Of a stretch of DNA of 20,532 nt, positions 1 to 5,922 are shown in pieces. The stretch is from positions 1 through 20,532 of the forward strand of contig JABFVX010000105.1 of the NCBI GenBank assembly GCA_013362555.1, written 5' to 3'. Numbering within the stretch: position 1 is the stretch's first letter; each line of letters begins with the position of its first letter. The stretch comes from Mycobacteriaceae bacterium (lineage in GTDB: Bacteria > Actinomycetota > Actinomycetes > Mycobacteriales > Mycobacteriaceae). Position numbers and translations under genes: made by a program. The notes under the pieces were generated by a model. That model was not told the DNA's origin, made no database searches, and saw only the letters and a list, made by a program, of their open reading frames with translations.

Positions 1-1072
1 CCGCCCCTTGCTTGATCATCGCGCGATTGACGTCGCTGCCCTGGATTGTCTTGTCGCCCTTGCTCATCACGTCAGCCAATGACTGCATTTCGGTGGCGTC
101 CTTGATGGTCAGCATGCCGGTCGGCTTGCCGTTGGCGCCGACGCCGATACGAATAGGATTCTGCGTCAGCAGGGTTTGCACATGGTCAGGCAGTTGCTTG
201 ATGCCACCGACAGACTTTCCGTCGGGAACGCCGTCCAGTCCGGCGGAGTGGACGGCGGGGTTGGACAGAATGCGGAAGTCGTTGGCGACAGCGGCCTGCA
301 CTTGATTGTGTCCGTCGCCGGGGAGGTTATTGCCGAGGTTCGCTATGTCCTGGGCGGACATGCCGTCCATGCCATGCGTGAAGCCCTGCAGGTATCCGAA
401 CTGCGGCAAGTTCACCTGCTTGCCGTTGGCGAGTGCTGCTTGGTCTTGGGCGGATAGGTCGGTGGCCATGCGGATGCGGGAGAGGGTCGCAGCGTCGGCG
501 ATGCCGTCTCGGACCGCCTGCAGATCGGCTTTGCCCTGTTCCGGGGTGAGGTCGGCGAGAGGGTTCCGATAGCACAGCTGCGCCGATACCGGTGCCATGG
601 TACTGATTTCGGTGATCGCGTCAGTGATCTTCTTACCCCACGTGTCCATAGCCTGACCGATGTGGATGGCCAGGTTCTTGAGGTTCGTGGTGTCGTTGGC
701 TGCCAGGTTCTTGTCGGCGTCGGTTGCTCCGGTGACGGTGAAGTCGTCGGCCACCGTCCAACCGTGGGGTAACGACCTGATGGTTTGCTGGATCTGCAGG
801 ATGGCCCATCCAGTGTCGTTTTCAGCGCTCTGAGCTGCTGTGGACAGGTTGTCATATCCGGTGGCCACGGCTCTCTGCTGAGACTTCTCCCGGTCGGCCC
901 GGCCGGTCGCTGCGTTGTACGCCTTGCCGGACCATTCCAAGCCATGGATCGTGCGGTGCATTGTGTCGGCTTGTGCGTCGATCGCGTCCCGGATCTTGCC
1001 CGCATCCGTGGCAATCAGCCCGAGCGCGCCGGCTGTCCAGCTCATTACCTGTGTCTTGGTGGGTGCAGCCAT
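1..1072 (-). CDS. Large WXG-type protein, probable type VII secretion substrate (partial, C-terminus outside window)
   Basis: The frame is open from an ATG at 1072 to the window edge (357 codons, no stop), so only the N-terminal part is seen. The first 100 residues are predicted helical, with a W47-S48-G49 turn typical of WXG100-like helical hairpins. The rest is an Ala/Asp/Gln-rich soluble protein with no signal peptide or membrane segment. The start lies one base after the stop of the EspC-like gene, so the two are almost certainly co-transcribed and translationally coupled. A small EspC-like protein followed by a large WXG-type protein is a common arrangement of ESX secreted partners in Nocardia and mycobacteria (family knowledge). 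The large proteins are sometimes annotated as TPR-repeat-region proteins; I cannot confirm that here. The C-terminus, which would show whether it is an effector or toxin, is missing. Confidence 0.72.
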   Translation of the reverse strand, partial: MAAPTKTQVMSWTAGALGLIATDAGKIRDAIDAQADTMHRTIHGLEWSGKAYNAATGRADREKSQQRAVATGYDNLSTAAQSAENDTGWAILQIQQTIRSLPHGWTVADDFTVTGATDADKNLAANDTTNLKNLAIHIGQAMDTWGKKITDAITEISTMAPVSAQLCYRNPLADLTPEQGKADLQAVRDGIADAATLSRIRMATDLSAQDQAALANGKQVNLPQFGYLQGFTHGMDGMSAQDIANLGNNLPGDGHNQVQAAVANDFRILSNPAVHSAGLDGVPDGKSVGGIKQLPDHVQTLLTQNPIRIGVGANGKPTGMLTIKDATEMQSLADVMSKGDKTIQGSDVNRAMIKQGA

Positions 1073-1073
1073 C

Positions 1074-1385
1074 TCAGTTGGCCTTGCTGTTCAGGTCGCC
1101 TATTCGGCCGAGTTGGTCGGCCAGATCCTGATCTTGGCCTTTGAACGTGGTTGCCGTCGTGTACAGCATCGAGGCGATCGCCTCGTACCGTGACGCCAAC
1201 GTGGCTTTGGCCTGGGTGCTGGCCGGGTCCGCTCCAGTGAGCGCGTCCGCGATGGGAGATCCCTTCAACGCTTCGACCCCCCGACTGGCGCCGAGGAAGG
1301 GAAATACCGCCGCGTCGTGGACGGCTTCGCCAAGTTTGCCCACTGCGACCGCCGCGTCAGTCAGCGATTCGGGAGTGATCTTCAA
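1074..1385 (-). CDS. EspC-like ESX secretion-associated protein
   Basis: This 103-residue protein has the size and helical pattern of the WXG100/EspC superfamily: two long amphipathic helices around a Gly/Pro-rich turn near residues 41-55. The C-terminal F81-K-G-Q-D85 fits a relaxed version of the YxxxD/E type VII export signal. No cleavable signal peptide is present. The start is a TTG at 1385, chosen because an AGAGAGGG Shine-Dalgarno sequence ends about seven bases upstream and no ATG/GTG lies in frame nearby. Its stop is one base ahead of the start of the large WXG-type gene, suggesting a co-secreted pair. Membership of the EspC family (PF10824-like) is inferred from pattern, not from a search. 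Confidence 0.72.
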   Translation of the reverse strand: MKITPESLTDAAVAVGKLGEAVHDAAVFPFLGASRGVEALKGSPIADALTGADPASTQAKATLASRYEAIASMLYTTATTFKGQDQDLADQLGRIGDLNSKAN

Positions 1386-1404
1386 AGCCCCGCCCTCTCT
1401 GTGA

Positions 1405-1584
1405 TCATGACATCCGTTGGAACAAGCTGATCCCGCCTACGGGACGGCGGCTGACTGCTCTGTGCGCTCGTGGATGCGGCGGACGAAGCCGTACCGGGTC
1501 GCCGACGCAGACTGTCCCGTTCCAGTACCTCAGGTAGCCCGGATTCCGAGGATCGGGATACCAGCTTGGTGACAGTGTGTTCAT
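1405..1584 (-). CDS. Small DUF2510-domain protein, possibly frameshifted in its second half
   Basis: From the ATG at 1584 the protein reads PSWYPDPRNPGYLRYWNGTV, an almost textbook DUF2510 motif (consensus WYpDP..pg.lRYWDGt.WT). That motif usually sits near the N-terminus of actinobacterial membrane or secretion-associated proteins. Here the expected final Trp-Thr is Cys-Val, and the next 35 residues are Arg/Pro-rich with poor GC3. In the +1 frame the same DNA reads a GC3-rich tail ending FVRRIHERTEQSAAVP and stopping at 1437; the third frame stays open until a TGA overlapping the TTG of the EspC-like gene. A frameshift (natural or sequencing) is therefore possible. The start at 1584 is preferred over 1617 because AAGGGGG lies just upstream. 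It is first in the ESX cassette. Confidence 0.55.
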   Translation of the reverse strand: MNTLSPSWYPDPRNPGYLRYWNGTVCVGDPVRLRPPHPRAHRAVSRRPVGGISLFQRMS

Positions 1585-1601
1585 CTTCCCCCTTGCCGCA
1601 G

Positions 1602-1607
1602 ATGCTA
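1602..1607 (-). promoter_or_regulatory. Candidate -10 box (TAGCAT) of the ESX cassette
   Basis: On the minus strand TAGCAT matches TANNNT and would place the transcript start near 1595. This gives a leader of about 11 bases carrying the AAGGGGG ribosome site of the DUF2510 gene. No recognisable -35 element is seen. Confidence 0.3.
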
Positions 1608-1670
1608 TTTCGAGCATGCCGGCAGGCGTCTACGTAGAGAAGCCGAACGCCGATCTTCCAGAACGACCCG

Positions 1671-1676
1671 TAGCAT
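1671..1676 (+). promoter_or_regulatory. Candidate -10 box (TAGCAT), leaderless start of the CPCC protein gene
   Basis: TAGCAT fits TANNNT and ends six bases before the GTG at 1683. With no Shine-Dalgarno sequence in front of that GTG, a leaderless mRNA is the simplest reading. No clear -35. Confidence 0.4.
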
Positions 1677-1682
1677 CGTCAG

Positions 1683-2396
1683 GTGTCGCCCCGTTCTCTC
1701 GCCCTTCTTATCGACGGCCTCGAGCATGCTTTTTCGCAAACGCCCAAACCCTCGGTCATTGCGGGTTGCCCGTGTTGCGTCGACGAGCACGAGTTGGCGG
1801 CACTGCTGTCGACGCCGCGCCGGCGACTCACCGCGGAGCAGCTCGCGCCCTACGGGGGTAAAGTCCTCAATACCGTTGGAAGTCCACAGGACTTGCGGTA
1901 CTTCGCGCCCCGCCTGCTCGAGCTGTCAGTCTGTGACTCTTCCTTTTATCCCAGCCTCGAATTGCTCTTCCAGAAGCTGACCACAGCCGACTGGCGGTCC
2001 TGGCCCGAGGCGCCCGCGATCGCCGCGCTCCTGGCGGCGCTCTGGGATGACGTGTTGAACAACGAAGCGTCCTGGGTCGACCCGGGAACCCTGCTCTGCG
2101 CTTTGGCCGCGGCCGAAGAGCCCCTGCGTGTTCGCCTGACGGAGTGGGGCAGGTTCACGAACCCCGCAGCCGTCGAGAGTCTGCACGACTTCCTGACCGG
2201 CGACGTGGAAGTGCGGCGCGGGCGAATCGTGCCGAGCAACGCGTTCTGGGACAGGACGTGCCTGCCCTATGCGGAGTTGTGCGCCTGGCTGAACGACGGC
2301 GCAGCCGCCGCGGCGGCAGCGCTCGCGTTCGAAGCCCACGACTCCGACGACATCCGGGAGCTGCTGATCGAGATTCACGGCATGGTCGGAGGCTGA
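1683..2396 (+). CDS. Unrecognised soluble protein with an N-terminal CPCC motif
   Basis: I do not recognise a function. The 237-residue protein has a compact cysteine cluster C29-P-C-C32 followed by an acidic/helical stretch, then D70-L-R-Y-F-A-P-R-L-L-E-L81. From memory, proteins with the same CPCC ... (D)xRYFxPRxLEL layout are widespread hypothetical proteins in actinobacteria and proteobacteria. Codon bias is native (high GC3 throughout). There is no signal peptide or membrane segment, so it is probably cytoplasmic; the close cysteines could bind metal or be redox-active (inference). The GTG start is chosen because a TANNNT box ends six bases upstream. It is divergent from the ESX cassette and is followed after 11 bases by a 59-bp palindrome. 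Confidence 0.72.
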   Translation: MSPRSLALLIDGLEHAFSQTPKPSVIAGCPCCVDEHELAALLSTPRRRLTAEQLAPYGGKVLNTVGSPQDLRYFAPRLLELSVCDSSFYPSLELLFQKLTTADWRSWPEAPAIAALLAALWDDVLNNEASWVDPGTLLCALAAAEEPLRVRLTEWGRFTNPAAVESLHDFLTGDVEVRRGRIVPSNAFWDRTCLPYAELCAWLNDGAAAAAAALAFEAHDSDDIRELLIEIHGMVGG

Positions 2397-2407
2397 CTCG
2401 GCTCACC

Positions 2408-2466
2408 AACTTCCTGAATGACCCGTGACGTGCGCTCAGCGCACCTCATGGGTCATTCAGGAAGTT
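2408..2466. repeat. Palindromic repeat, family A copy 1 (likely terminator)
   Basis: Two 28-base arms (2408-2435 and 2439-2466) pair with only two mismatches around a TCA loop. The arms contain TTCCTGAATGACCC and its complement. It begins 11 bases after the stop of the CPCC gene, so it can fold into a long terminator hairpin, but no U-tract follows. The core is shared with the copies at 9396 and 13518; here the pair that is A:T in those copies is T:A, with both arms changed together. Confidence 0.85.
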
Positions 2467-2486
2467 CTGAATTGGGTTGGTGCGCA

Positions 2487-2520
2487 TTGATTATGCCGTT
2501 AGGTAATGGTACGTTATCTA
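2487..2520 (+). promoter_or_regulatory. Promoter with overlapping palindromic operator candidate, DMT pair
   Basis: TTGATT (2487-2492) and TACGTT (2510-2515) are separated by 17 bases, a good sigma-A-type promoter. Over the -10, positions 2500-2520 form an imperfect dyad, TAGgTAAtG / CgTTAtCTA with a 3-base centre (seven of nine pairs), a typical size for a TetR- or MarR-type operator. A repressor bound here would block the -10. No regulator gene is adjacent in the window, so the binding protein is unknown. Confidence 0.5.
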
Positions 2521-2617
2521 GGTCACTACGGTGGCCGTGCCGGGGATCTCCCACTCAACGTCGCGTGGGTCGTCGGTGAGCTGACTCATCGCTGCTGGAC
2601 GAATCCAAGGTATGGCC

Positions 2618-3100
2618 ATGCTGACCGCGATCCCGCTTGTTCTCGGGCTGGTTTTCCTCTTCATTCTCGTGGGCGGCGGCTTGCGCTCTGTCGAAGCGGG
2701 CTGCCAGAACACGCTGATGAATCACATCAAGAACGCGTGGCTGTGCGCGGTGATCTCCTATGCCGTCGCCCTGACCGGGTTCCTGATCATGCTCGTACTG
2801 ACATCGAAGACGCCGTGGCCGACGCTCGACGACGTGCGAAACATGCCGTGGTGGGCCCCGTTCGGCGGATTGATGGGCGGCGCCGCGGTGATCGGCATGA
2901 TCGCCGTGGCCCGCTTCGTCGGGGTCGCCGTCTTCAGTGCCCTGGTCATCGTCGGCGAAATGGTTGTCGCGCTGGTCATGGACAACTTCGGGCTCATGGG
3001 ATTCGCGGCGCGCGCCGCCACCCCGCCCAGGCTGCTCGCCTGCGCACTGATCACCGGCGCGATCTACCTGATGGCAGACAATCGGAAGGAAGCCCGATGA
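2618..3100 (+). CDS. Small DMT-superfamily (YdcZ-type) membrane protein, subunit 1
   Basis: This 160-residue protein is strongly hydrophobic, with four to five membrane helices (about residues 3-20, 41-62, 80-98, 100-121 and 136-153). Features of the YdcZ branch (PF04657) of the drug/metabolite transporter superfamily are visible: E26-A-G-C-Q-N31 after helix 1, a WWAPFGGLMGG loop (residues 78-88), and MDNFGLMGF (121-129). The substrate cannot be told from the sequence. The start at 2618 is preferred over the ATG at 2612 because AAGG at 2607-2610 is seven bases from 2618 but only one from 2612. The stop overlaps the next start by four bases (ATGA). The next gene is a diverged paralogue, so the two may form a heterodimer, as in paired small multidrug resistance proteins (inference). 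Confidence 0.78.
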   Translation: MLTAIPLVLGLVFLFILVGGGLRSVEAGCQNTLMNHIKNAWLCAVISYAVALTGFLIMLVLTSKTPWPTLDDVRNMPWWAPFGGLMGGAAVIGMIAVARFVGVAVFSALVIVGEMVVALVMDNFGLMGFAARAATPPRLLACALITGAIYLMADNRKEAR

Positions 3101-3600
3101 CCGTCGAGGACAAGGCGCGGCCGGTCACGCTGTCGCGCGCCGCGATGATCCTCGTCGTGGTGTTCATTTTGCTGGGCGGGGCGCTGCGGTCGGTCGAGGC
3201 GGGGTGTCAGAATTCGCTCAAGCTCGCCTTGAAGAACGTGTGGCTGTGCGGAGTGATCTCCTACGCGGTCGCGTTCAGCGGATTCGCGATTCTGCTGATC
3301 GGGTGGGTCGCGGTGACCGGGCGCAGGCCGTGGCCAACTCGCGCCGATGTGCAGGCGATGCCCAAATGGGCTCCGTTCGGGGGCTTGCTGGGCGGCGCGG
3401 CGATCCTGGCGATGATCGCCGTCGCCTCCGACGTCGGGGTCAGCACCTTCAATGCCGTCATCATCGCGGGTCAGATGTTCGTCGCTTTGATGATCGACCA
3501 TTTCGGGCTGATGGGGTTCCCGCGCCATCCCGTCAGCTCCCGCCGCGTTACCGCGGGCGTGATGGTCGTGGTCGGTGTGTACCTCATGGCGCGTTACTGA
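3097..3600 (+). CDS. Small DMT-superfamily (YdcZ-type) membrane protein, subunit 2
   Basis: This 167-residue paralogue of the preceding gene has the same order of motifs: RSVEAGCQN (31-39), KWAPFGGLLGG (90-100), I123-A-G-Q-M127 and IDHFGLMGF (133-141). Four to five membrane helices are expected after a charged N-terminal extension of about 13 residues. The usual YdcZ signature with Gln (AGQ) is kept here, while subunit 1 has VGE at the same place, a charged substitution inside a helix that suggests the two copies have specialised. The ATG overlaps the upstream stop (ATGA), giving translational coupling and near 1:1 expression. Substrate and direction of transport are unknown. Confidence 0.78.
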   Translation: MTVEDKARPVTLSRAAMILVVVFILLGGALRSVEAGCQNSLKLALKNVWLCGVISYAVAFSGFAILLIGWVAVTGRRPWPTRADVQAMPKWAPFGGLLGGAAILAMIAVASDVGVSTFNAVIIAGQMFVALMIDHFGLMGFPRHPVSSRRVTAGVMVVVGVYLMARY

Positions 3601-3652
3601 AGGTGTTGCACAGCACGTCGATACGACCGTGATGCGGCCGGCCGGCCCTGAA

Positions 3653-3689
3653 TGCGTCCTGCATTCAATCCGATTGAATGAAGGACGCA
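3653..3689. terminator. Near-perfect palindrome after the DMT pair
   Basis: Arms of 18 bases (3653-3670 and 3672-3689) pair with one mismatch around a single central C; the arm begins TGCGTCCTGCATTC. It lies about 50 bases after the DMT stop and ends 15 bases before the -10 of the SDR gene. It can therefore stop read-through, though no U-tract is present. Confidence 0.65.
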
Positions 3690-3704
3690 ATCTGAGTACG
3701 CCGA

Positions 3705-3710
3705 TAGGGT
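3705..3710 (+). promoter_or_regulatory. Candidate -10 box (TAGGGT), leaderless start of the SDR gene
   Basis: TAGGGT matches TANNNT and ends seven bases before the GTG at 3718. No Shine-Dalgarno sequence is present, so a leaderless transcript is predicted. The -35 position falls beside or inside the palindrome arm and is not recognisable. Confidence 0.45.
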
Positions 3711-3717
3711 TGCCAAC

Positions 3718-4596
3718 GTGAGTACCTGGGGCGTGGCAGACATCCCCGATCAGCAGGGGCGGACGTTTCTCATCACCGGAGCCAACAGCGGGCTCGGGGC
3801 GGTGGCGGCCCGGGCGCTGGCAGATCGGGGAGCCTCGGTCGTCCTGGCTTGCCGGGACGTGGCGAAGGGGCAGATGGTCGCGGACGGGTACCCGGGCCGG
3901 GCCCGGGTGGTGCGGCTGGACCTGGCCGACTTGGCCTCGGTGCGCGAGTGCGCGGCCGCGCTGCCCGATCCGATAGACGTCCTGATCAACAATGCCGGGG
4001 TGATGGCCGTGCCGTTCCGGCGCACGGTCGACGGATTCGAAATGCAGGTCGGCACGAACCATCTCGGCCACTTCGCGCTCACGGGACTGCTGCTGGGCCG
4101 GATACGCGACCGCGTCGTCACGGTGTCCAGCGGCGCGCACCACAGCGGGCGGGTCGACCTCGCCGACCTCAACTGGGAGCGGCGGCCCTACCGGCGCTGG
4201 GCCGCGTACGGGCAGGCCAAGCTGGCCAATCTGATGTTCACCTACGAGTTGCAGCGCAGGCTGACGGCGGCGGGAAGCTCTGTGCTTTCGGTGGCGGCGC
4301 ACCCCGGGTATGCCGCCACCAATTTGCAGAGCCACACCGAGTCCGCGCTCGACCGGATGATGGCTTTGGGCAACAGGCTTTTCGCCCAGAGCGCGGCCAT
4401 GGGCGCGCTGCCCGAGCTGTACGCCGCCGCGATGCCGGTCGGGGCGGGCGCCTACTACGGACCGGAGTCCCTCGGCGGCATGCGCGGCGGGCCGACCCGG
4501 GCCCGCTCGTCGGCCGCGTCGCGAGACATCGCGACGGCATCCGGCCTGTGGGAACTGTCCGAACGACTCACCCGGGTGACTTACGAGTTCGACTGA
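3718..4596 (+). CDS. Short-chain dehydrogenase/reductase (SDR), NAD(P)-dependent
   Basis: The 292-residue protein has the complete classical SDR plan: the nucleotide-binding T20-G-A-N-S-G-L-G27, N91-N-A-G94, the catalytic Ser in VSS (137-138) and Y164-G-Q-A-K168 (YxxxK). The extended C-terminus and the ACRD motif after strand 2 (NADP-type Arg) place it near the retinol-dehydrogenase/WW-domain-oxidoreductase-like SDRs common in actinobacteria. The substrate is unknown; a lipid or aromatic alcohol/ketone is plausible. GTG 3718 is chosen because of the TANNNT box seven bases upstream. It stands alone between two terminator-like structures. The next transcript begins 69 bases downstream. Confidence 0.88.
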   Translation: MSTWGVADIPDQQGRTFLITGANSGLGAVAARALADRGASVVLACRDVAKGQMVADGYPGRARVVRLDLADLASVRECAAALPDPIDVLINNAGVMAVPFRRTVDGFEMQVGTNHLGHFALTGLLLGRIRDRVVTVSSGAHHSGRVDLADLNWERRPYRRWAAYGQAKLANLMFTYELQRRLTAAGSSVLSVAAHPGYAATNLQSHTESALDRMMALGNRLFAQSAAMGALPELYAAAMPVGAGAYYGPESLGGMRGGPTRARSSAASRDIATASGLWELSERLTRVTYEFD

Positions 4597-4608
4597 GCCT
4601 GTTCCGAA

Positions 4609-4625
4609 CGCCGCGTGTCGCGGCG
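4609..4625 (+). terminator. Short GC hairpin after the SDR gene
   Basis: CGCCGCG and CGCGGCG pair perfectly around TGT, 12 bases after the SDR stop. Only CCTCATCTT follows, so it is a weak terminator candidate that would also insulate the attenuated transcript starting near 4665. Confidence 0.4.
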
Positions 4626-4651
4626 CCTCATCTTGCACTGACGCTGTCTGG

Positions 4652-4657
4652 TAAAGT
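4652..4657 (+). promoter_or_regulatory. Candidate -10 box (TAAAGT) of the leader peptide / DAHP synthase transcript
   Basis: TAAAGT fits TANNNT and ends seven bases before the ATG at 4665, so the mRNA probably starts on the leader-peptide ATG itself. TTGCAC at 4633-4638 is the best -35-like hexamer, but its spacing (13 bases) is too short to be convincing. Confidence 0.5.
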
Positions 4658-4664
4658 CTGCCGC

Positions 4665-4742
4665 ATGCAGCGCGGCTATGCGTTTTGGTTTAGCGGGACG
4701 GCCCTGGGTGGGCCGGTCCGCGACGCCTCCGCGCCGCGCTGA
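4665..4742 (+). CDS. Leader peptide of aromatic amino acid attenuator
   Basis: A 25-codon reading frame (MQRGYAFWFSGTALGG..., stop 4740-4742) has Tyr-Ala-Phe-Trp-Phe at residues 5-9, so all three aromatic amino acids fall within five codons. That is exceptional for a 25-residue peptide and fits a ribosome-stalling sensor for the product pathway of the downstream DAHP synthase. The start is probably leaderless (-10 box seven bases upstream). The frame ends 12 bases before the terminator hairpin. From memory, a comparable leader peptide with aromatic codons has been reported before the DAHP synthase gene aroF of Corynebacterium glutamicum, which supports the reading. Confidence 0.82.
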   Translation: MQRGYAFWFSGTALGGPVRDASAPR

Positions 4743-4792
4743 CCTACGCCACCCCGAGCCGTCTCGACCGGCTCGGAGGCAAAGTTTTCTTC
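4700..4792 (+). promoter_or_regulatory. Transcription attenuator: competing hairpins and intrinsic terminator before DAHP synthase
   Basis: Segments 1:2 form GGCCC/GGGCC (4700-4704 with 4710-4714). Segment 2 can instead pair GGGTGG (4706-4711) with CCACCC (4749-4754). Segments 3:4 form a perfect 8-bp hairpin CCGAGCCG/CGGCTCGG (4754-4761 with 4769-4776) followed by a T-rich run (4785-4793), a true intrinsic terminator. A ribosome stalled on the aromatic codons (4677-4691) would cover the 5' arm of 1:2 and free segment 2. The 2:3 pairing shares only base 4754 with the terminator, so antitermination would act by steric competition and may involve further pairing that I cannot fold by eye. Confidence 0.72.
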
Positions 4793-4826
4793 TCGGGTCG
4801 GCCAGGACAGAACAGGACCCGAAGTC

Positions 4827-5915
4827 ATGACCTCTTCGCTGGGGCTCCCGGCCAAACACGCTGATCTCGACAATCAGCGGACGGTCGGGATCAGCCCGCT
4901 GCATTCGCCGGTCGCCGTGCGCGCCGAGCACCCGATCAGCGACGCCGCCGCCGACATCGTGCGAGCGGGCCGCCGCGCCACCGTCGATGTGCTCAACGGC
5001 GCCGACGACCGTCTGATGGTGATCGTCGGTCCGTGCTCGGTGCACGACCCGGTCGCCGCCCGCGACTATGCCGCCCGGCTGGCGGGCAAGGCGGCTGAGC
5101 TGGCGGACCGCCTGCACCTGGTGATGCGGGTCTACTTCGAGAAGCCGCGCACCTCCCTCGGGTGGAAGGGGCTGATCAACGACCCGCGCCTGGACGGCAG
5201 CTTCGACGTCAACACCGGCCTCGGCCTCGGCAGGCGGCTGCTGGTCGACATCACCGCGCTCGGGTTGCCGGTGGCGTGCGAGTTCCTCGACCCGATCACC
5301 CCGCAGTACATCGCGGACCTGGTGTCCTACGGCGCGATCGGCGCGCGCACCGCCGCCAGCCAGGTGCACCGCCAGCTCTCCAGCGCGCTGTCGATGCCGG
5401 TCGGCATCAAGAACGGCACCGACGGCGACGTCCAGGTGGCGGTGGACGGGGTGCGGGCCGCAGCGGCCAGTCACGTCTTCCCCGGCACCGACCTCAACGG
5501 CCAGTCCGCCTTGATCCGTACGGCAGGCAATCCGGACTGCCATGTCATCCTGCGCGGCGGAAGCGCGGGCCCGAACTACGACGCCGCCTCGGTCGCCGAC
5601 ACGGGCCTGCGGCTGGAGAAGGCGGGCCTGGCCCGCCGGGTGGTGATCGACGCCAGCCACGGCAACAGCAACAAAGACCACAACCGACAGGCCGACGTGG
5701 TAGCCGACTTGGCACAGCGGATCGCCGCCGGCGACCGCGAGGTGGTCGGCGTGATGTTGGAGAGCTTCCTCGTCGCGGGCCGCCAAGACCTCGAGCTGGG
5801 CCGCGCCGAGGAGTTGGTTTACGGCCAGTCCATCACCGACGCCTGCCTCGACTGGGACACCACGGCCGTCCAACTCGACCGCCTCGCCGCCGCCGTCACG
5901 GCCCGCCGGGGCTGA
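4827..5915 (+). CDS. aroF: 3-deoxy-D-arabino-heptulosonate 7-phosphate (DAHP) synthase, type I
   Basis: It condenses phosphoenolpyruvate with erythrose 4-phosphate, the first step of the shikimate pathway, in the cytoplasm. The 362-residue length and motifs are those of the AroFGH (type I-alpha) family: G68-P-C-S-V-H-D-P75 (Cys metal ligand), the RVYFEKPRTSLGWKG loop near residues 101-115 (phosphoenolpyruvate and phosphate binding), KNGTDG, RGG, and D275-A-S-H278-GNS (metal ligand His). It is not the type II enzyme (AroG of M. tuberculosis), so the organism may have both; the symbol aroF follows corynebacterial use, while some would write aroG. The ATG at 4827 has AGGA nine bases upstream. 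Expression is expected to be controlled by the upstream Tyr/Phe/Trp attenuator, matching an enzyme that feeds all three amino acids. Confidence 0.93.
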   Translation: MTSSLGLPAKHADLDNQRTVGISPLHSPVAVRAEHPISDAAADIVRAGRRATVDVLNGADDRLMVIVGPCSVHDPVAARDYAARLAGKAAELADRLHLVMRVYFEKPRTSLGWKGLINDPRLDGSFDVNTGLGLGRRLLVDITALGLPVACEFLDPITPQYIADLVSYGAIGARTAASQVHRQLSSALSMPVGIKNGTDGDVQVAVDGVRAAAASHVFPGTDLNGQSALIRTAGNPDCHVILRGGSAGPNYDAASVADTGLRLEKAGLARRVVIDASHGNSNKDHNRQADVVADLAQRIAAGDREVVGVMLESFLVAGRQDLELGRAEELVYGQSITDACLDWDTTAVQLDRLAAAVTARRG

Positions 5916-5922
5916 CTGCCGC

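Noticed and set aside
3064..4638. A 524-codon open frame on the minus strand across the second DMT gene and the SDR gene
   Set aside because: It is antisense to two clear genes, has no recognisable motifs, and its Arg/His/Gln-rich, low-complexity composition is that of a GC-rich shadow frame.
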